A stretch of 64,000 nucleotides of DNA from Onchocerca volvulus (taxonomy: Eukaryota > Nematoda > Chromadorea > Rhabditida > Onchocercidae), in contig HG738137.1 in the NCBI GenBank assembly GCA_000499405.2, positions 22,716,603-22,780,602 of the forward strand, read 5' to 3'. Under the pieces are notes generated by a model. It had not been told where the DNA came from. It ran no database searches and saw only the letters and a list, made by a program, of their open reading frames with translations. A program made the position numbers and the translations under genes. Below are positions 24,901-39,366 of this stretch, in pieces; position 1 is the stretch's first letter, and each line of letters starts with the position of its first letter.

Positions 24901-27900
24901 CAAAAACAGAAAACAAGCAATTAGATGATTGAAAGTGCCAGAATTCCGACAATTTCAGGTAAGTCTCATCGGAAAAAGACATACAGAAAAATGCACACTC
25001 CTGGACGTCCTTTAATGACAATATCGCCAATTCTTGGTGAGCCAGCATAATGAAATCTTAATGGCACTAAATCCTTTCTGTACGCCACATAATTATTTCC
25101 GTGTTGACATTCCATCTTCGAAATCATGTCATTGATGATACTATCTTCTGTAAAATCATAGAAGAGTATTTATATTGATGTGATTGTGAAGCTACTTGAG
25201 AATATCCACTAAGGGAAGTATTATTACCGTTTTGAGATGAATGAGCGGTTTGATTGATTTCTATTCGAGCTACTACGCCAGAGAAAAACATATCATTGAA
25301 TTCTGGTCCTAAGTAATTCGTAGTAATCACAGATTTTGTTATATCCATTTGTTGCATACCTGATGAAAGCCAAAACAATGAAGGATATTTTTGTAAAATA
25401 TCATGTTATCACAACTACTGATTGCAAAAAATTTCACTATTGAAGAAATCGTCGACGATATTTTCGGTTAAAAAAGGGAAGAATTTTGATCAAAATCTAT
25501 CCTCTCCATGCTGTTTCAGAATTCAGACAATAAGTATTAAATCAATAAAATGAAATCGAAAAAGCAAATGATTATTTTTCCTCTCTTTGGAAAATAATCA
25601 AAATTATTAAAAGCTTCGATTTCTAAAAAATTAAATGGACAAACCGTGATCGGAAAGAAAAATAAAATTAATGCAGCCCATGATACCCTCTTCAGTCAGT
25701 CGTCTTATCAAATAGTTAATCATTCCATCCATTAAGATCATCGCCGTGCGAACCTTAATAAAAAACATCGAAATAAATATTCTTCAGTTGAAATTAGATT
25801 CATTTAAATCTAATTTGGTTTAATTAAACAAGATCTGGTCTATGTCATACAAATTCTTCACTCTACCAGAGCTATGGTACATACTAAAATTTATGCAGAT
25901 TAATTAATTCAAATCAGTTAAATAAAAAAACTTTATTCATAGTACTATTATTTTAATCTCACATAATAAATTGAATTACTATTGATAGCATATGTAATAA
26001 GATTACCGCTTCAGAATCCGGTCCACTCATATGCCCGGCAAAATCCGGTTCCTCGAAATATGCCTGAATAAGCAATGGTCGTTCATCATCCGGCAGCTTC
26101 AACCATTTGATTAGCTGAAATTTCACACGATTCTTTTTCATTTGACATTATCATTACAGATTATTGTCGTTTAAATCTGACGTATAAGTAAAAGAAGCAA
26201 GAAAATTCGTTATTCAGCAATTCAGATCTGTTTACTTTTATTTAAATCGATTGTTCGAAACAAACTTAATTGTTATTAATTCAATGGAATTTTTAATATA
26301 AGTAGTTTATGTTACAATTATGCGCATTTAAAGATTAATAAACAAAGGTAAATTTTCAATTTATTAAATTAATTGCCAAAAACATCATACGTTTATCAAT
26401 AACTATGATGACGAGAAAATGGATTAGTGGTACTAACTGTTGTTAAGACAATCGACGACGAAATTGAAAAGGAAAAAAGAAGAGAAAAGAAAATGACACT
26501 CTGAAATCCATCAATAATTACTTACTGTATCGACGCGATAAGTGAATGGCACAGAGCTGTTATATCTCATCCAGAAATTCGGTAATTTTCCTGAAACAAT
26601 TCCTTTTCGTAAAAATTGGGAAAAATGCAGAAAAGAAGAAAAATATTAGTAAGTTAATTTGCTTGCTGGCATACATGTTTGCAAATGATGTTAATACATT
26701 TGGCATTCATCGAGAGTCCCTCCCGAAATAAAAACCAAGTTTTCTGTCTTTTCACTAAAAGGCATGGCGAGCTGGATGGAGCGACTCTAATTTTAAAAAT
26801 CTGCAGCTTACTACAAATTTTTTGATTTTTTGCAATTATATTATTTATAACAAATTTCTATTATCCGTCTTCGAACAAATTGACTCAAAACAAAATTCTG
26901 TCTTTTTTTTTTCTTTTATTATTTCTAGATGATTTGAAAACTATTTCTTACCCATTCCTTCACTTCCGGGCCAAAAAAATACTCCTGATTTTAGACCAGC
27001 TTTTTGTGCCGTTTCCCATATCTGAATATTTTTGATTTTATTTAAATTAGAAAAAAATTTGTGAAAAGAAAAATTATATGATACTGCTTCGTTATCGTGA
27101 CTAAAATGTTTCGCTCGATCAAAGCGAAATTTCGATTTCAAATAATTAGCATACATCGGCAATTGAATTCTATGAGAAGCAAGCTATAAAAAATTCCAAG
27201 AAAATATTGATAAAGTTCGAAATTGTAAAAAAAAGTCAAGAAAGGATATTTACCGGTTCTCCGAGGTACCAACCAGATTGATTGGTATTTTTCTTGAAGA
27301 AAGCCTGAAATATATATTTGATAACTAATGAAATTGTTAAAACTAACAAAACCGTGTCAGGGACAGGATTCGATAAGAAAAAAACCGACAAATCCATCTC
27401 TAAGATATCACTTGTTACTACTCGCACTTAGGTACAATTAAATAGATTTGAACAATTAAACTTTCATTGAGCACTTTTTGAATGTAAAATTTTATTGATT
27501 CAAATATGAAATAAAAGGAAATACTTGGAATTGTGGATCGTAAAAATGATTGTCGATGATTCCGTGCCAAGCAGGATAAAGTCCTGTTGCTATGCTATAA
27601 TGATTTGGAAAAGTCTTGGAAGGAAATGTGGGTATCATATATTTGCTATGAGTACCAAAATTTATCAAACGCTGGATTGTTGGTGTGATATTCTTATCCA
27701 AATAACTATCCCGAAAACCATCAGAACTGATGATGAGCAATGGAGGTACGTCGAACCTGCGAAATAAATGTTTTAGCAATAAATTATAACTGATTGAAGT
27801 TATTTTATCGAAAGATTTCCCACAGATTTTCCTCGGATATTTTTAACGATATTAGAAGAGAACATTTCGGGGAATGCATTCACTTACATGATATTATCAA

Positions 27901-29849
27901 TACTTTTGAAAAGATAATCGTTAAGGATGGAGATATTGATTTTTTTTTGCTCTAAAATTACTTACTTCCTTTTGCATACGCTTAGATCGGAGTAATCAGG
28001 AGGTTCAACAATTTTTTTATCTTTTTGAAACTTCGCTCTTGCGATTATATATAGGCCACCGAATATGATATTAGCAATGATGAGAAGTGGTATTACAATC
28101 CCCCATGCAAATATTGTGGATTTCGGTAATTTTACACCTTTTTCTTCTGTGTTTACTGAAATATCTTCCTTGAATTCATAAACGTCTACATTTGTCACCT
28201 GAAAGAGTTTTTAGGTTAATGCTAATGTTATTTTGATATAATGATAATATGATGTTAATTTCTAAATGAAAAAGTGATGTCCATTTTCTTGTCATTAAGT
28301 TTTTTTTTTTTTTTTTCAAATTGTTATGCATTTTAGAAAAATGTGACTACATAATTTTAATGCAATTATTTTTTTGATTTTACTTCTTAATGGATTATGC
28401 TTTGCTATTTGACAGAATACAAATTCGAGTGGAATTTTTAATCGGATTCAAAATTAGTCATAAAACCGCAGAGAAAATTCATTACATTAACATGCACTTA
28501 GCTCGGGAATTGAGAATGTCGAGTAATTGTCATAATTGCATAATTATTGACAGATTATCAAAATTGATAATAACTGATTGAAAGCAATCAAGAAAGCAAA
28601 TAGATCAAAAATTGCAGAGAAATCATTCATGCATTCATGCTACACTTGTTTAGCATTTGAAATGAATTAGAAAGATGAAGAAATTCAATAATTAAAGATC
28701 TCATGAGCCGACGAATAGTTTGATTCCTTAAAATTTCTCGTATTTTTCTCATTGCAATATGGTACAGGATGAAAAATGGATTGCTTTTTACAGATCGTCT
28801 TAGTTGTTGAGAAGAGAAATTTGCAGCAAAAAAGATCAAAGCCATTCTTTGATGTTCCCTGCATTTTCTTTTTGTTTCACTTTTGAATCTCGAGAAAACT
28901 ATTACTCTGAGAAGTACTCTCAGCAAATCGGTGAACTGCACCGAAAATTACAACATTCAAAACTAGAATTAGAAAAGAAAAAAGATCTTTTCTAAATTTT
29001 TCCTGATGACAGTGTCTGACTATCGTACAAACAAGGCTTCAAATGTTGAAATGATTGAGCTACGATTTTTACAACATCTATCATATTCTTCTAATCTTTG
29101 TTCATCGGCTACTATTTCAATTATTTCGAAAACTTTTTTAAGAAAAAAGACTTTCATAACTACCAAGATGCAGAAATGCGCTCTAAGATATTCGTCGATC
29201 CTGAAGCACTGATTTCTCTACTATAGGAAGAAGCAAATTTAGGAACAATAATCAGCATCTTTATCAGTCCTGATTGCTGTTCTGTTCAATGAAACCTGAG
29301 TTCAGTCATATTAATTTAAATTCAGAAACTTTTATTCGTAAGTGTTTTCATACTTTTAACGGCGATCAATTTTTAAAATGAGTGATTAATTTAGTTCTAA
29401 AGTAAAAAAAGAAAAGTTTCTGTATGAATGAGAAATATAAGTTTAGAATAAAGTATTTATTTATCATTCTATTTCAACAAGTAAACAAGTTACAAAATCA
29501 TTGATTTAATAGATTTGTTGAAATGTATGAGCAGTATGTTTTGAAATTTTTGTTATTGATTGACTAAAAATCAAAAATCTATTGGAACCAATTGTCACAT
29601 AGTCAAGTAATATAATCCCAAATCACATGAATGTAAATAAATTTAATTTTATAGCCTCAAATATAAGCAACCAATCTCATGAACTCATTCCTTTAACTTT
29701 CATATATTGCTGCTTATTATATGTTGCTATATTGTGCATAATAAGAGGAATGAAACGAAATTTCATATTAATTTTGCATTTTAATTCCTTTCTACTTTTC
29801 CCACCATAATTATATGATTAATTTTTACCTTCGATTCAGCTGCGGCCAT
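21953..29849 (-). CDS. ectonucleotide pyrophosphatase/phosphodiesterase (ENPP), type II membrane protein
   Basis: ENPPs hydrolyse phosphodiester and pyrophosphate bonds of extracellular nucleotides or lipids with two zinc ions. The 18-exon model closes in phase to about 762 residues: 29829-29849 (MAAAESK), 27966-28198, 27525-27756, 27254-27304, 26952-27021, 26526-26590, 26007-26114, 25645-25753, 25228-25359, 24985-25147, 24520-24680, 24137-24300, 23664-23851, 23482-23582, 23122-23178, 22875-23001, 22553-22688, 21953-22123. One membrane segment (WGIVIPLLIIANIIFGGLYI) follows a short cytosolic tail. All active-site elements are present: SSDGFR (metal Asp), SKTFPNHYS (nucleophile Thr), PDFAGHMSGP (Asp and His), SDHG (Asp-His) and GDHGFDN (His). 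The C-terminal nuclease-like domain keeps paired cysteines and an EF-hand-type loop DQDGDGVRDSDD. The first exon, 1.6 kb upstream, is inferred from phase; translation could instead begin at 28198, where CAG sits just 5'. Exon 10's donor and the 23664/23582 junction are the least certain. Confidence 0.93.
28200..29828. other. long first intron of the ENPP gene; exon-like fragments not assigned
   Basis: Holds open frames on plus near 28804-28995 (a charged, coiled-coil-like end) and 29100-29225 (ends SKIFVDPEALISLL before a stop). Both read like protein, but I find no convincing acceptor or donor pattern and no family, so they may be relics of an older gene. Confidence 0.35.
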
Positions 29850-30085
29850 TGATATTTTCGTTGTTATTGCTGGTATTGGTATCCAAAATAAAATAAGTCT
29901 GCCAGTCCAAACTATCACAATAAAATGTATTGCTGCACTGTAAAATCCGATTACAGGTTTCACAGTTATTAATAATTCTTTTACAAATCGCGATTCAATT
30001 TTTTTCACGGACAAAACATATTATGCATTATAAGAGGAATGAAACAGAATTTCATGTTAATTCTGTATTTTTACTTCTTCCTTTT
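29730..30085. repeat. pair of about 70-bp direct repeats flanking the first ENPP exon
   Basis: AAGAGGAATGAAAC followed by A/G-AATTTCAT and a T-rich tail occurs at about 29740-29805 and again at about 30030-30085, same orientation, roughly 290 bp apart. The proposed first ENPP coding exon (29829-29849) sits between them. Confidence 0.7.
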
Positions 30086-30089
30086 TCCT

Positions 30090-33000
30090 CCAAACCAATC
30101 CGAAAATTTAAAATTAAGAGAGACATATAATCGTTTATTATAAACTTATAATAAATGATTATATGTTTTTCAGGAATCATTTATTCATAACTAAAACACT
30201 TTCAATTATTGTAATTGAAAATATTAGTTTTTTAGCAGTAACAATTTGTAGCAATTGTTGAAAGCACAAATTAATTCCTTGAAGTATTTGATTTTTTTTC
30301 TTTGCTATGTTTTGTTCAATTTAAACTAAAAATGAAATACAAAATTTATTTTATTCATTATAAAACGTATGCTATGCTAGCAAAGTTGATCATTTATCGA
30401 AACTTCATTAAATTTCTAAATGAACCATTCGAACTCACAAATTTTCTGGCCTAAAGTTTTTTTTTCAATCAGTTTTATTAATCCAATAATTGGTCTCTCC
30501 TCCATTGATCATTTTTCATTTTCCAACATATGAATAATGTATATATAACTAATATATGTAATATATATTTCATAACCATTATGTATATTAATATATATTT
30601 AATATATATATTAAAAGAAAAAATATGTATTATTTGCACAAAATATGTAAAATATGTATTTTATGTAAATACATAGCATAAAAGATACATGCATCAAAAT
30701 TATATATAACCATGCGATCATGGCTTCTAAAAGGAAAAAAAAAATTTTAAGATAAGGCTGTTAAATAAAGAATAAATATTGCTATGAATAAATTTCGAAG
30801 TGATCTTCTGGAAAGAAAGGGAAAATGAATCGCAAAAAAAGTTCCATTATGTTTGTTTTATTACTGTAAATACAAACCTTTGATTTTGAACTTTGATTCA
30901 ATAAATGCATGATTTGATTCAATAAATTTCTGTATGGATGAAAGTTTCTATAAAAAAGAGGAAGAAAAAGTAATGCTAATAAAAGAATCAGAAAGGCATA
31001 TATTTACTTAACGGGTTTTCTCGCTCATTTTACTGTTTTTCTATTCTTGGAGAAAAAAAGCACAAAATTAAGTGAGGAAGTATCAATAAAAAATATACCT
31101 TGCAAGCTGAACTAGAAAAATTGCTATGAATAGAAGGAAATTTCAAGATCGCGATAGTTAGTAATAAAAGCAATATTATCTTCAAGCTAACATAAATTAG
31201 CAGTATTATGCAAAAATTAAATTTATAAATTTAGTCATTGAATTTCTCTTCCAGCAAATCGATTAGCTGTTTGATCTGAGAAAAAAGCGAAAATCTATAT
31301 TCCTCTTTAATAGGATTAATTTTTTTTTCTTTTTTCAACAAGTATCATTCGGAGGTCAGTTGATAAGCATAATTTGAAAGGCTTAAAATCTTGTTTGAAC
31401 TCTATAAAATTTTGTATAAGTCGCTTCGCTAATATATATTGCAAAGGCAGCAAGAAAAAGATAATACTTTTGATACTATTTCTTAATAATTTTTGCATTT
31501 TTATAAGATCAACAATAAATATTGTTCTAATTCGAATTAGAATAATATTAAGAAGGAATATGAAATTTATTTAGAAACATGTTAAAGAATTCCTAATTCA
31601 AATTTTGAAGACATTTCCTTTAGAGTAAACAAATGAATCTTTGCTTTGTTATTTTTTTATCTTAACTATTTAAGATCGGAAATCGAGAAATTTGTGTAAT
31701 GATGATATTTAGATCCTTAGTTCAACCATTCGAACACTTTTGATACCGTATTTTTCTTTCTGATTCACTTGAAATCTACAATTAATAAAGGATAGATTGA
31801 GCTAAACTACGTAAATTAAACTGATGTCGGATGAAAAGAATGAGATTTTGGCGAAGAAATATATATTTTTTGTTAAGGAAATTTAAGATGATTTTTTATG
31901 GAATTTTTTTAATTCGTTTTAATTCATTGATTATTTTAGCTTACCGGTGTTTCAACTTTGTCTTACCTAAATTTATTTCATCAAAGAGTGTTAATGAGTT
32001 TTCGATTTCTCTTCTTTCTTTTTTTTTTTTTGTAATGCCTTCCTTTCGTACTGAAATGAATATATATCCAAAAAGTTCTAAAAATGACAAGTTATTTGTA
32101 ATACTTTAAGATCTAATAAAAGCATTAATATGTATTACATATCACTGTAAGGTAAGAAATTAGTCAGAAATAAGGGATAATTTGAAATATTTTAAAAATT
32201 AGAAAAAAAAGCGTTTTGCAATAATTTCGAAAGATAAATATATAGGCGGATTAATTGTATTTAACTGGTGGATAAAGGAATGAGTCGTTGACGGTTGTGG
32301 AATTTTATAATTTAATATTAAAAAATTATTATTTATTACGGGAAAAAAAAATTAGTAAAATTCATTCAATAAATGTATATCAAATGATGATTATGGGCAA
32401 AAAAAAAACAAATGGAATCTCGTTTGAGTGGGTTTGGTTAATCTTCGTTTTGTTTTGCTGTGACGTAATCATCATAGTTTTGTTCTGTTTACTCACTTGA
32501 CCCGGTTTTTGAAAAATCCCGCGTAATCTTAGATCTGTTATCTTCAGATGACCTTTAGTTGCATTTTACACTGTTCGGTTTGATGCATTAAAGAATTATT
32601 TTCCAGTATGTTGCATAATTACCCTTGCCTTGTTTACATCCCTATATGTTTTGAATTTCAAAATATTCTGCACAATTAAACGGATTTTATTTTATTTTTT
32701 TTAGATGAGACAAAAAATTAAATGTACTAACAGGCCTTTTTTATTGGCAGCATTGGGCAAATTGGTTAAAAAAATTTTGTTTTTTGTAAAAATGATATTT
32801 ACAGTATCGAGCATAATCTATGATACAGTAGTAATCGTTATCATCGTATAAATAAAAATTAAGAAAAAATAAAAAACAATTCAAATCAAATGATGTTTAT
32901 GTAATTAATAACATAAAATGAACATTTAGAAATGACAACAAAAATTTTGTTACACAAAAAGGATAATTACTGCGCCTTTCCCGTTAGATCATAAAGCAAT

Positions 33001-34925
33001 TAGCAACAATTAACAATTATCAGAAATACAAATATTTCCAGCAATAAAGTTTGAAATGATTTATTTTTCCAAAACTATTCATAAAATTTATCAAAAAAAC
33101 CTTAAACTTTATTTCCGGAATTTTATACTTTCACATACGTTAACTTTATACATACATCATTAGGTATTTCTCGATTTTTAAGTATTACTGTTTCCACAGA
33201 AAATATTCTAATCTATTAGATCTATAAATTGAATGAACATAGATTAATGGTTTAATAATTGGCTTATATACTATAATTATACTTGTATATTATGATTAAG
33301 AGCTGTAAATTTTGCTATTTATAAACTAAAAATTAAATTTTGTTGCTAAAATTTTAAGCTCTTAATCACATAAAAACAAGAAGAAATTGATGAAAAAAAA
33401 AAGAACGATAGATAGAGCATCGGTTAATTTCCCACGGAAATAATCGAAATCCGCGAATAACTTCTCATCGTTTTTGCTGACCGGTACGAAGATATATCCA
33501 TAAATCTATGACTATCCATAACTAATGCATATCTATGCCAATAAAGCGAGTGTTATAATGATAGCAATGATAACAAAAAAGATGAAAAGTGGTGCAAGCA
33601 GATAAAAGCAACAGTTGACCCAATCCCATCTTGAATAAGTCGTCTTTCCAATTTCCATCAGATGAACTCGATCAGTGCCAACTTTATCTCTTCTTCCATT
33701 CTTCGCCCTTAAATTTCATTTTAGGAATTTCGAACTTTTTACTTCAAAGAGTTGCAATTTATTAGAAAAAAAAAAAAAAAAAACGAAAAACACACTTTTT
33801 TTTTAGGCTTGCGGCCTGCTATTTTTTTTATTATAAACGTTGAACAAATTGCTGCATCAACAGAGAAAATTATTTTTCGGAAGGATTTACTATAAATTAG
33901 AATTGAAAACGGAAAAATTTAATGAATGGATCAAAAAAGAATCGACTAACCTATTGGAATATATTTTAATACCATATACTGATAATGAAAAAAAATATTA
34001 TAGAATGTTTGTGCAAAAAAATTTTTCTTTTTTTTTTTTTCTCTTGAAGCAGCAATATCAATTGTTAAATATTATTGTCATAACTGCAAACGTAATGCAT
34101 TTTCATAAACTGATCAAACGAATATCGTCTTTCCAAATTACCTGAACAATTAATTGGTTTCTAAGGAAATTTAAAATAGTTTTCATTCCAATTTAAACCA
34201 TCTATTGAAATCCCGACGTGCCTAGAAACCCTAAGTTTAACTAGCATTTGTCATAAATCTGTAATAATTTAATAATTTGAAATTATCATAAACTTCATGA
34301 GTTCCATTCGCATGAATCCCTTTATTCTAAAGCGAGACCAAACTACCTTGAAAGATATATAAAACAAATTAAAGGTTCGGTAAAAACTAATTTCAAATTC
34401 TGCTCAGTTTCTGGTATTGTTCGTTATTGTAATTTTCTGAAAGCGAATCTTGATTGATAGTTGGTAGTTGGTAGTTGCAGTTGATAAAGCCAGTAATCAT
34501 ACTTCTAAAGTGTCAAAGTTGTTATGTTGTTAGATAAAGTTTATTAGAATTTCGGTGCTACCAGATAACTGAATCAAGTTTAAGTGAGTCACACTTCAAC
34601 TTACACTCTATTAGCAGTAGCAAGCCTCATATTGTTACTATTCAACATTTTTATGGCGGATAAATATATAACTTGTTGCTTTGATGAAGCCGTGATGAAT
34701 AAGTATTACAACACCAGGTATATCGTACTGTTCATTCGATTATTCAAATCAATGTTGTAAGTTTTAGCAAAATCATCTCTAATTTAACAAGAATTCTTGA
34801 AAATTTCCAAAATAACGGTTAAATTTCATGTTTGATTCATTAATCGATTGGCAAAGGCTATGATTAAAAAAAAAAAAAAATCCACAGCAGCTAATAAGAG
34901 TTAAAAAATTTTAAATGCCAAAAAA
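30090..34925. other. intergenic, no gene seen
   Basis: AT-rich sequence with short unconnected open frames. An ATATAT-rich block lies at about 30538-30616. Nothing with splice signals or family motifs was found. Confidence 0.6.
30538..30616. repeat. ATATAT-rich low-complexity block
   Basis: Alternating A/T tracts broken by short spacers. Confidence 0.8.
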
Positions 34926-34929
34926 AAAG

Positions 34930-37900
34930 TCAAAGAACGAAAATAAGCATGGCAAGTACAACACCAATTGCAATAACACAAAGAACTGGGCACCAAACAA
35001 AACAAAGCAACTTCAACAGTTTCTTTTTACGCTCAGCTGAATAATCCTTTTTACGATTTACGACTGCTATGCTGAAAATTTATGCATTGACCGTTGTTAA
35101 AATCATTCTTGAAATATTGAAAGTTTTAAATCTTCAATTTTTTAAATGAATCATTCCTATAATCATCGTCAGTCATTTGAATTAGAATTTGAATCAATGA
35201 GTTTCGGGAATTTTCTACTAATATTTATGTGCATGGAAATATACCAACATAACCTTATCATTACTTTATACATACATGAGCATATATTCAAGTGTTTTTA
35301 ATGAATTTTAATTAAATAAAATCTATGTTATGATTAATTTGGCAATGCATTATATTTGCATTAAAGTTTTTACTTCTTCCCACTTAATTTACTTATAATG
35401 GAAAAGAAAAAGAATGTTAACCGTGGTTCTGTTTTATATGGATGTGGTGTGAGACCTTCTTCGAGACTCAGCTGATTAACATTAAGCAATTGATTGCGTT
35501 CATTAGAAAATTTCATCCCAGCACCAGCTTTCTCTGTACCTATAAATCGTCCGATCTTCATTAATTAATCCCATTTTAATAATTATAAAGTAACTAATAT
35601 GCAAATAAGAAAATGAAATAAATAGTAACAGACAAGTTAATGTGCATCATAGATGCATTGTTGCAAAAATTTCTCATTCTTCTTTCTTAGCAGTTTTTCT
35701 TCTCCTTATAAAAAAAAATGGTTACAAAAAATTTTCTGAAAATATGTATTGGGGTTAAACAGAAACATAGTTGCATTTATTATTTTCTCTGTTTTTACGT
35801 TTAATGCGAATTTTTCTAATTATCTACATCTAGGATAGGCAGAAAAGAAAATCGATAGACCTAATCTTGAGAACATTTTTTAAAAAATTCCATGAAAGTT
35901 TGTTTCAATTAGTGATCTTAGCATCTTTGAGAAATTCTGTCATGGACCCTAATGAATTTCAAAAATCATATTATTCCGACGCCACCTAAGTCACTAATTA
36001 TGAACAACCGCAATCAGAATTTTGAAATTTAACTTTTCTAGGTTCTCTTTTTACCAGATTGTTTTAAATTTCCTAGATTACTTATATTTCCTATTGTAAT
36101 TTGATTTCAAGTTAGTTACAGTAACACCGCGCAAAGCTTATATTTCCAGATTTTCAATCAATTTTTTCTTTCAAAACATTTATAAATACCATCTTTATCA
36201 TGAATGCCCGTAATGGGCCGAACCTTCCGTTCGTTCGGTGGCACATCATAATAGCTTAGAAGAATTTTTCGCCTGTTGTATAGATTATGGCTATTTTTCA
36301 AATTTTACAACAGCCATATGTCGTTGTACGTATTTTGCTTTTCAATTTGCTAGCTAATATTCCGAAAGGTAGAAAAATTTTTAAAATGCTCCATAACAAT
36401 AGAGCAACAATGAATAAGAAAACTATTGAAAATTTTAATTATCAATAGAATTAACTGACTCATTATAGAATAAAGCCTTTTTATTTTATAAAATAGTTAA
36501 AAAAGAAAATAAAAAATAAAATTACGAAAATTTTGTGGAGAAATTGTTGCTGTTGTTGGACTTTCCTCAGACAAATAAATCGTTCTATCCTGAAGCTGTT
36601 CCGCCACTTCGTCATCATGTATCAATCGTCCATAATTCCTCAGTGGCTATAAACATTACATTTTCTAATGATTCAGTTTGAAATTTTATTAAAATAATTA
36701 ATTTCATTAATTTTGCACAATATCTTTTTCATTTTATCTGTTATCATTTAGATTATTGACATTCACTGTAATAGATTTGATCAGATAATGGCAAAATGAT
36801 GCACATCAAGATTCTGCGTAAAAATTTCGGAAATTGATTTTATAATTGCAGTTAAAATGTTCTGTTTAATATACCCATTTAATGTTGAATAAAAAATAAA
36901 GCAGCATAAAATAACTTATAAGATATAAAAATTATAATATATAACTTGAAGTAACCACCGATTGCAAACTTTGTTCAATACTAGTTTCCAATGCCCGAGG
37001 TTGTTCAAAGCTATTATCTAACTGTCTCTGTATATCAGCGGAACTTGTAGAATGAGGTCGTTTTTTCTTTTTCATCAATAATCGTTTCAAGATCGGTGAT
37101 TTAGATCGTTTCATTTCCGATGTCACCATATAATTTCTATGTTCTTGATCATTTAGTTGTTGAGAAGTGCTGCTTTGAATAGAGTTTCTGGTACTTAGAA
37201 TACCGTCATCCAACCTAAAGTCCGTAAATTTCTCGATGAAATAGAAATATGATTGATACAGTACACGTAAAAAATCCCAGTTTCATATTAATGAATGCCA
37301 CGAAATTGAGTGCAGTAATCATTATTTGCTTAATTTTTGGTAATCAGATAGGCATATGCAGAAGGAAAAAGAAGTTCCAAAAGAAGAAAAATATTTAAAA
37401 AACCGAACAAACCTCGTGATTACTTGTTCCGTTTGCTTAATTTGCCGATTTTTTGATGATTGTTGCTGCTGCGGTAATATGCCATAGCTTCTGGAATGCT
37501 CTGATCCACTCGATGTACGTTTAGCAATTTGTCGCTGAACTGGTGATTTTGAATACTGAGAATGCAGAGCCTAAACAAATTATTTCGAATTGAATGAATG
37601 TTGTTAATTTTGGAAAATTCGGAAACTAAATTGAAACCATGGTTTCCAATAACTTTTTTATCATCACTTCTGAAGTTAATAACATCCATCCAATTTTGTT
37701 AGCAATATCAGAGATACATGTAATGGGAAAAATGTATCGAAAAAAGATTTACTGTTTATGGAATGGTAAGATTGTTCAGATAGTTCTAGAAAATCTTGAA
37801 TACCAAGAATGTGAAAAACTTCAGGTTTTTTCAGAATTATGAAATCCTGAATATCAGGCACATGAAGAACTTGAGACTCTTCCAGTACTCAGATAGATTA

Positions 37901-39315
37901 TCTAAAATAATTACTTTTTGTTGTGATTCTGCGTCCATCATTGTCGATATTCGTTTTTTAATCATTGTTTTTCCTTCTTCGCCGTGATCTGATATTTGAT
38001 GAAGAGCTTCAGTGCTGTATTCTGGTGGTGGAGTGCTCCTCATATGCATATAAACTATTCCATTTTCATCTGATGGCAATTGTCGTTTCTTTAAAATTTG
38101 ATTCTCTTGAGGAATATCATTGATCAGTGTCTCATGTACTTTATGCGTTGGTATTGCTGTAAAATGAAACCAACAAACACCTCAATATTTCAGTATACTA
38201 AAATGAAAAATAAATCTTGAATAGCTTCTTATTAATCAGTATTTTTAAATGCATCTCGGTATATAATCTAGTCAGTAGGTAGACTAAACAAAAGGTTTAG
38301 AATCTGACATCGGAAAGTTGTTCCGGAAATCCGATTCATGGCAGACTTTACATTAATAATAATAGAGGATATGTTGAATAAATAACCTTAACACTCTCCA
38401 TACAATCTGACAAAAATTCTCATTTATTGTAAAAGCTTTTATCATAAAATTTCTAGCAACATTTTTTGATTAATCGACGAGAGAAAGAAAACTGAATTGT
38501 GGAAATGACCTTGAATAGCTTTTTACTAAACAGTGGATTTTAGAATACTTAAGATGAAAATTCGGATTAATGAAAACGCTTATTAATAAATTCGATACTC
38601 TTGCCAAAATTTTGAGTATTGACATATTCTCCAGCATTTCCTTCCTTTTGAAACTCCATCATGTATGGTTTATGTGTCATCGTTTCCGGATCATAAACAT
38701 ATCGCTTGATCACAGGTGTTTCCGACAAATTCCAATTTTCTGTCGATCTTTTCACACTTGTCGATTGTTGACCGGTCAATTTGATGGGAATAATCCGTTC
38801 ATATGAAATATTTCTACAATAAATTCTGATTATTTTTAGACTTTATATATGTGCAGATAAGAGTTATAAAAGTTTAGTTTATTGCTTCTTCCATCGATCA
38901 ATGTTTATCATGTTAGCTTTTTGCACTGGTTAATTTATTAAGTTCGAAATAACTACGAGAAAATTTCAGAACTAATAAAATCTGCGTTATCAAGAAGTAT
39001 ATAAATGTTTTGTGAGAAGAAAAGGGTTACCACAAAGATAATTTGACTTTCTTCCTTCAAAAATTATATCATATTTAATATTTTAATTTCTGTCCTTAAT
39101 TTATCCCCATAATTCAAAATTGTCCATCACTATCGTTAATGATCAGAAAAAGTCAAGAAGTTCACGAAGGCGGAAGAAATTAGTCAATGATGGCTTCCTG
39201 AATCCGAAGATTGATACAACAGTAGATAAGCTCAGTAACTATCTAAGAATTTTGACTGATGATAGAAAGAAAGACAGAAACGTTCAAAATTTCCTTTATT
39301 TCAATCTCAAATCTA

Positions 39316-39366
<51 letters not shown>

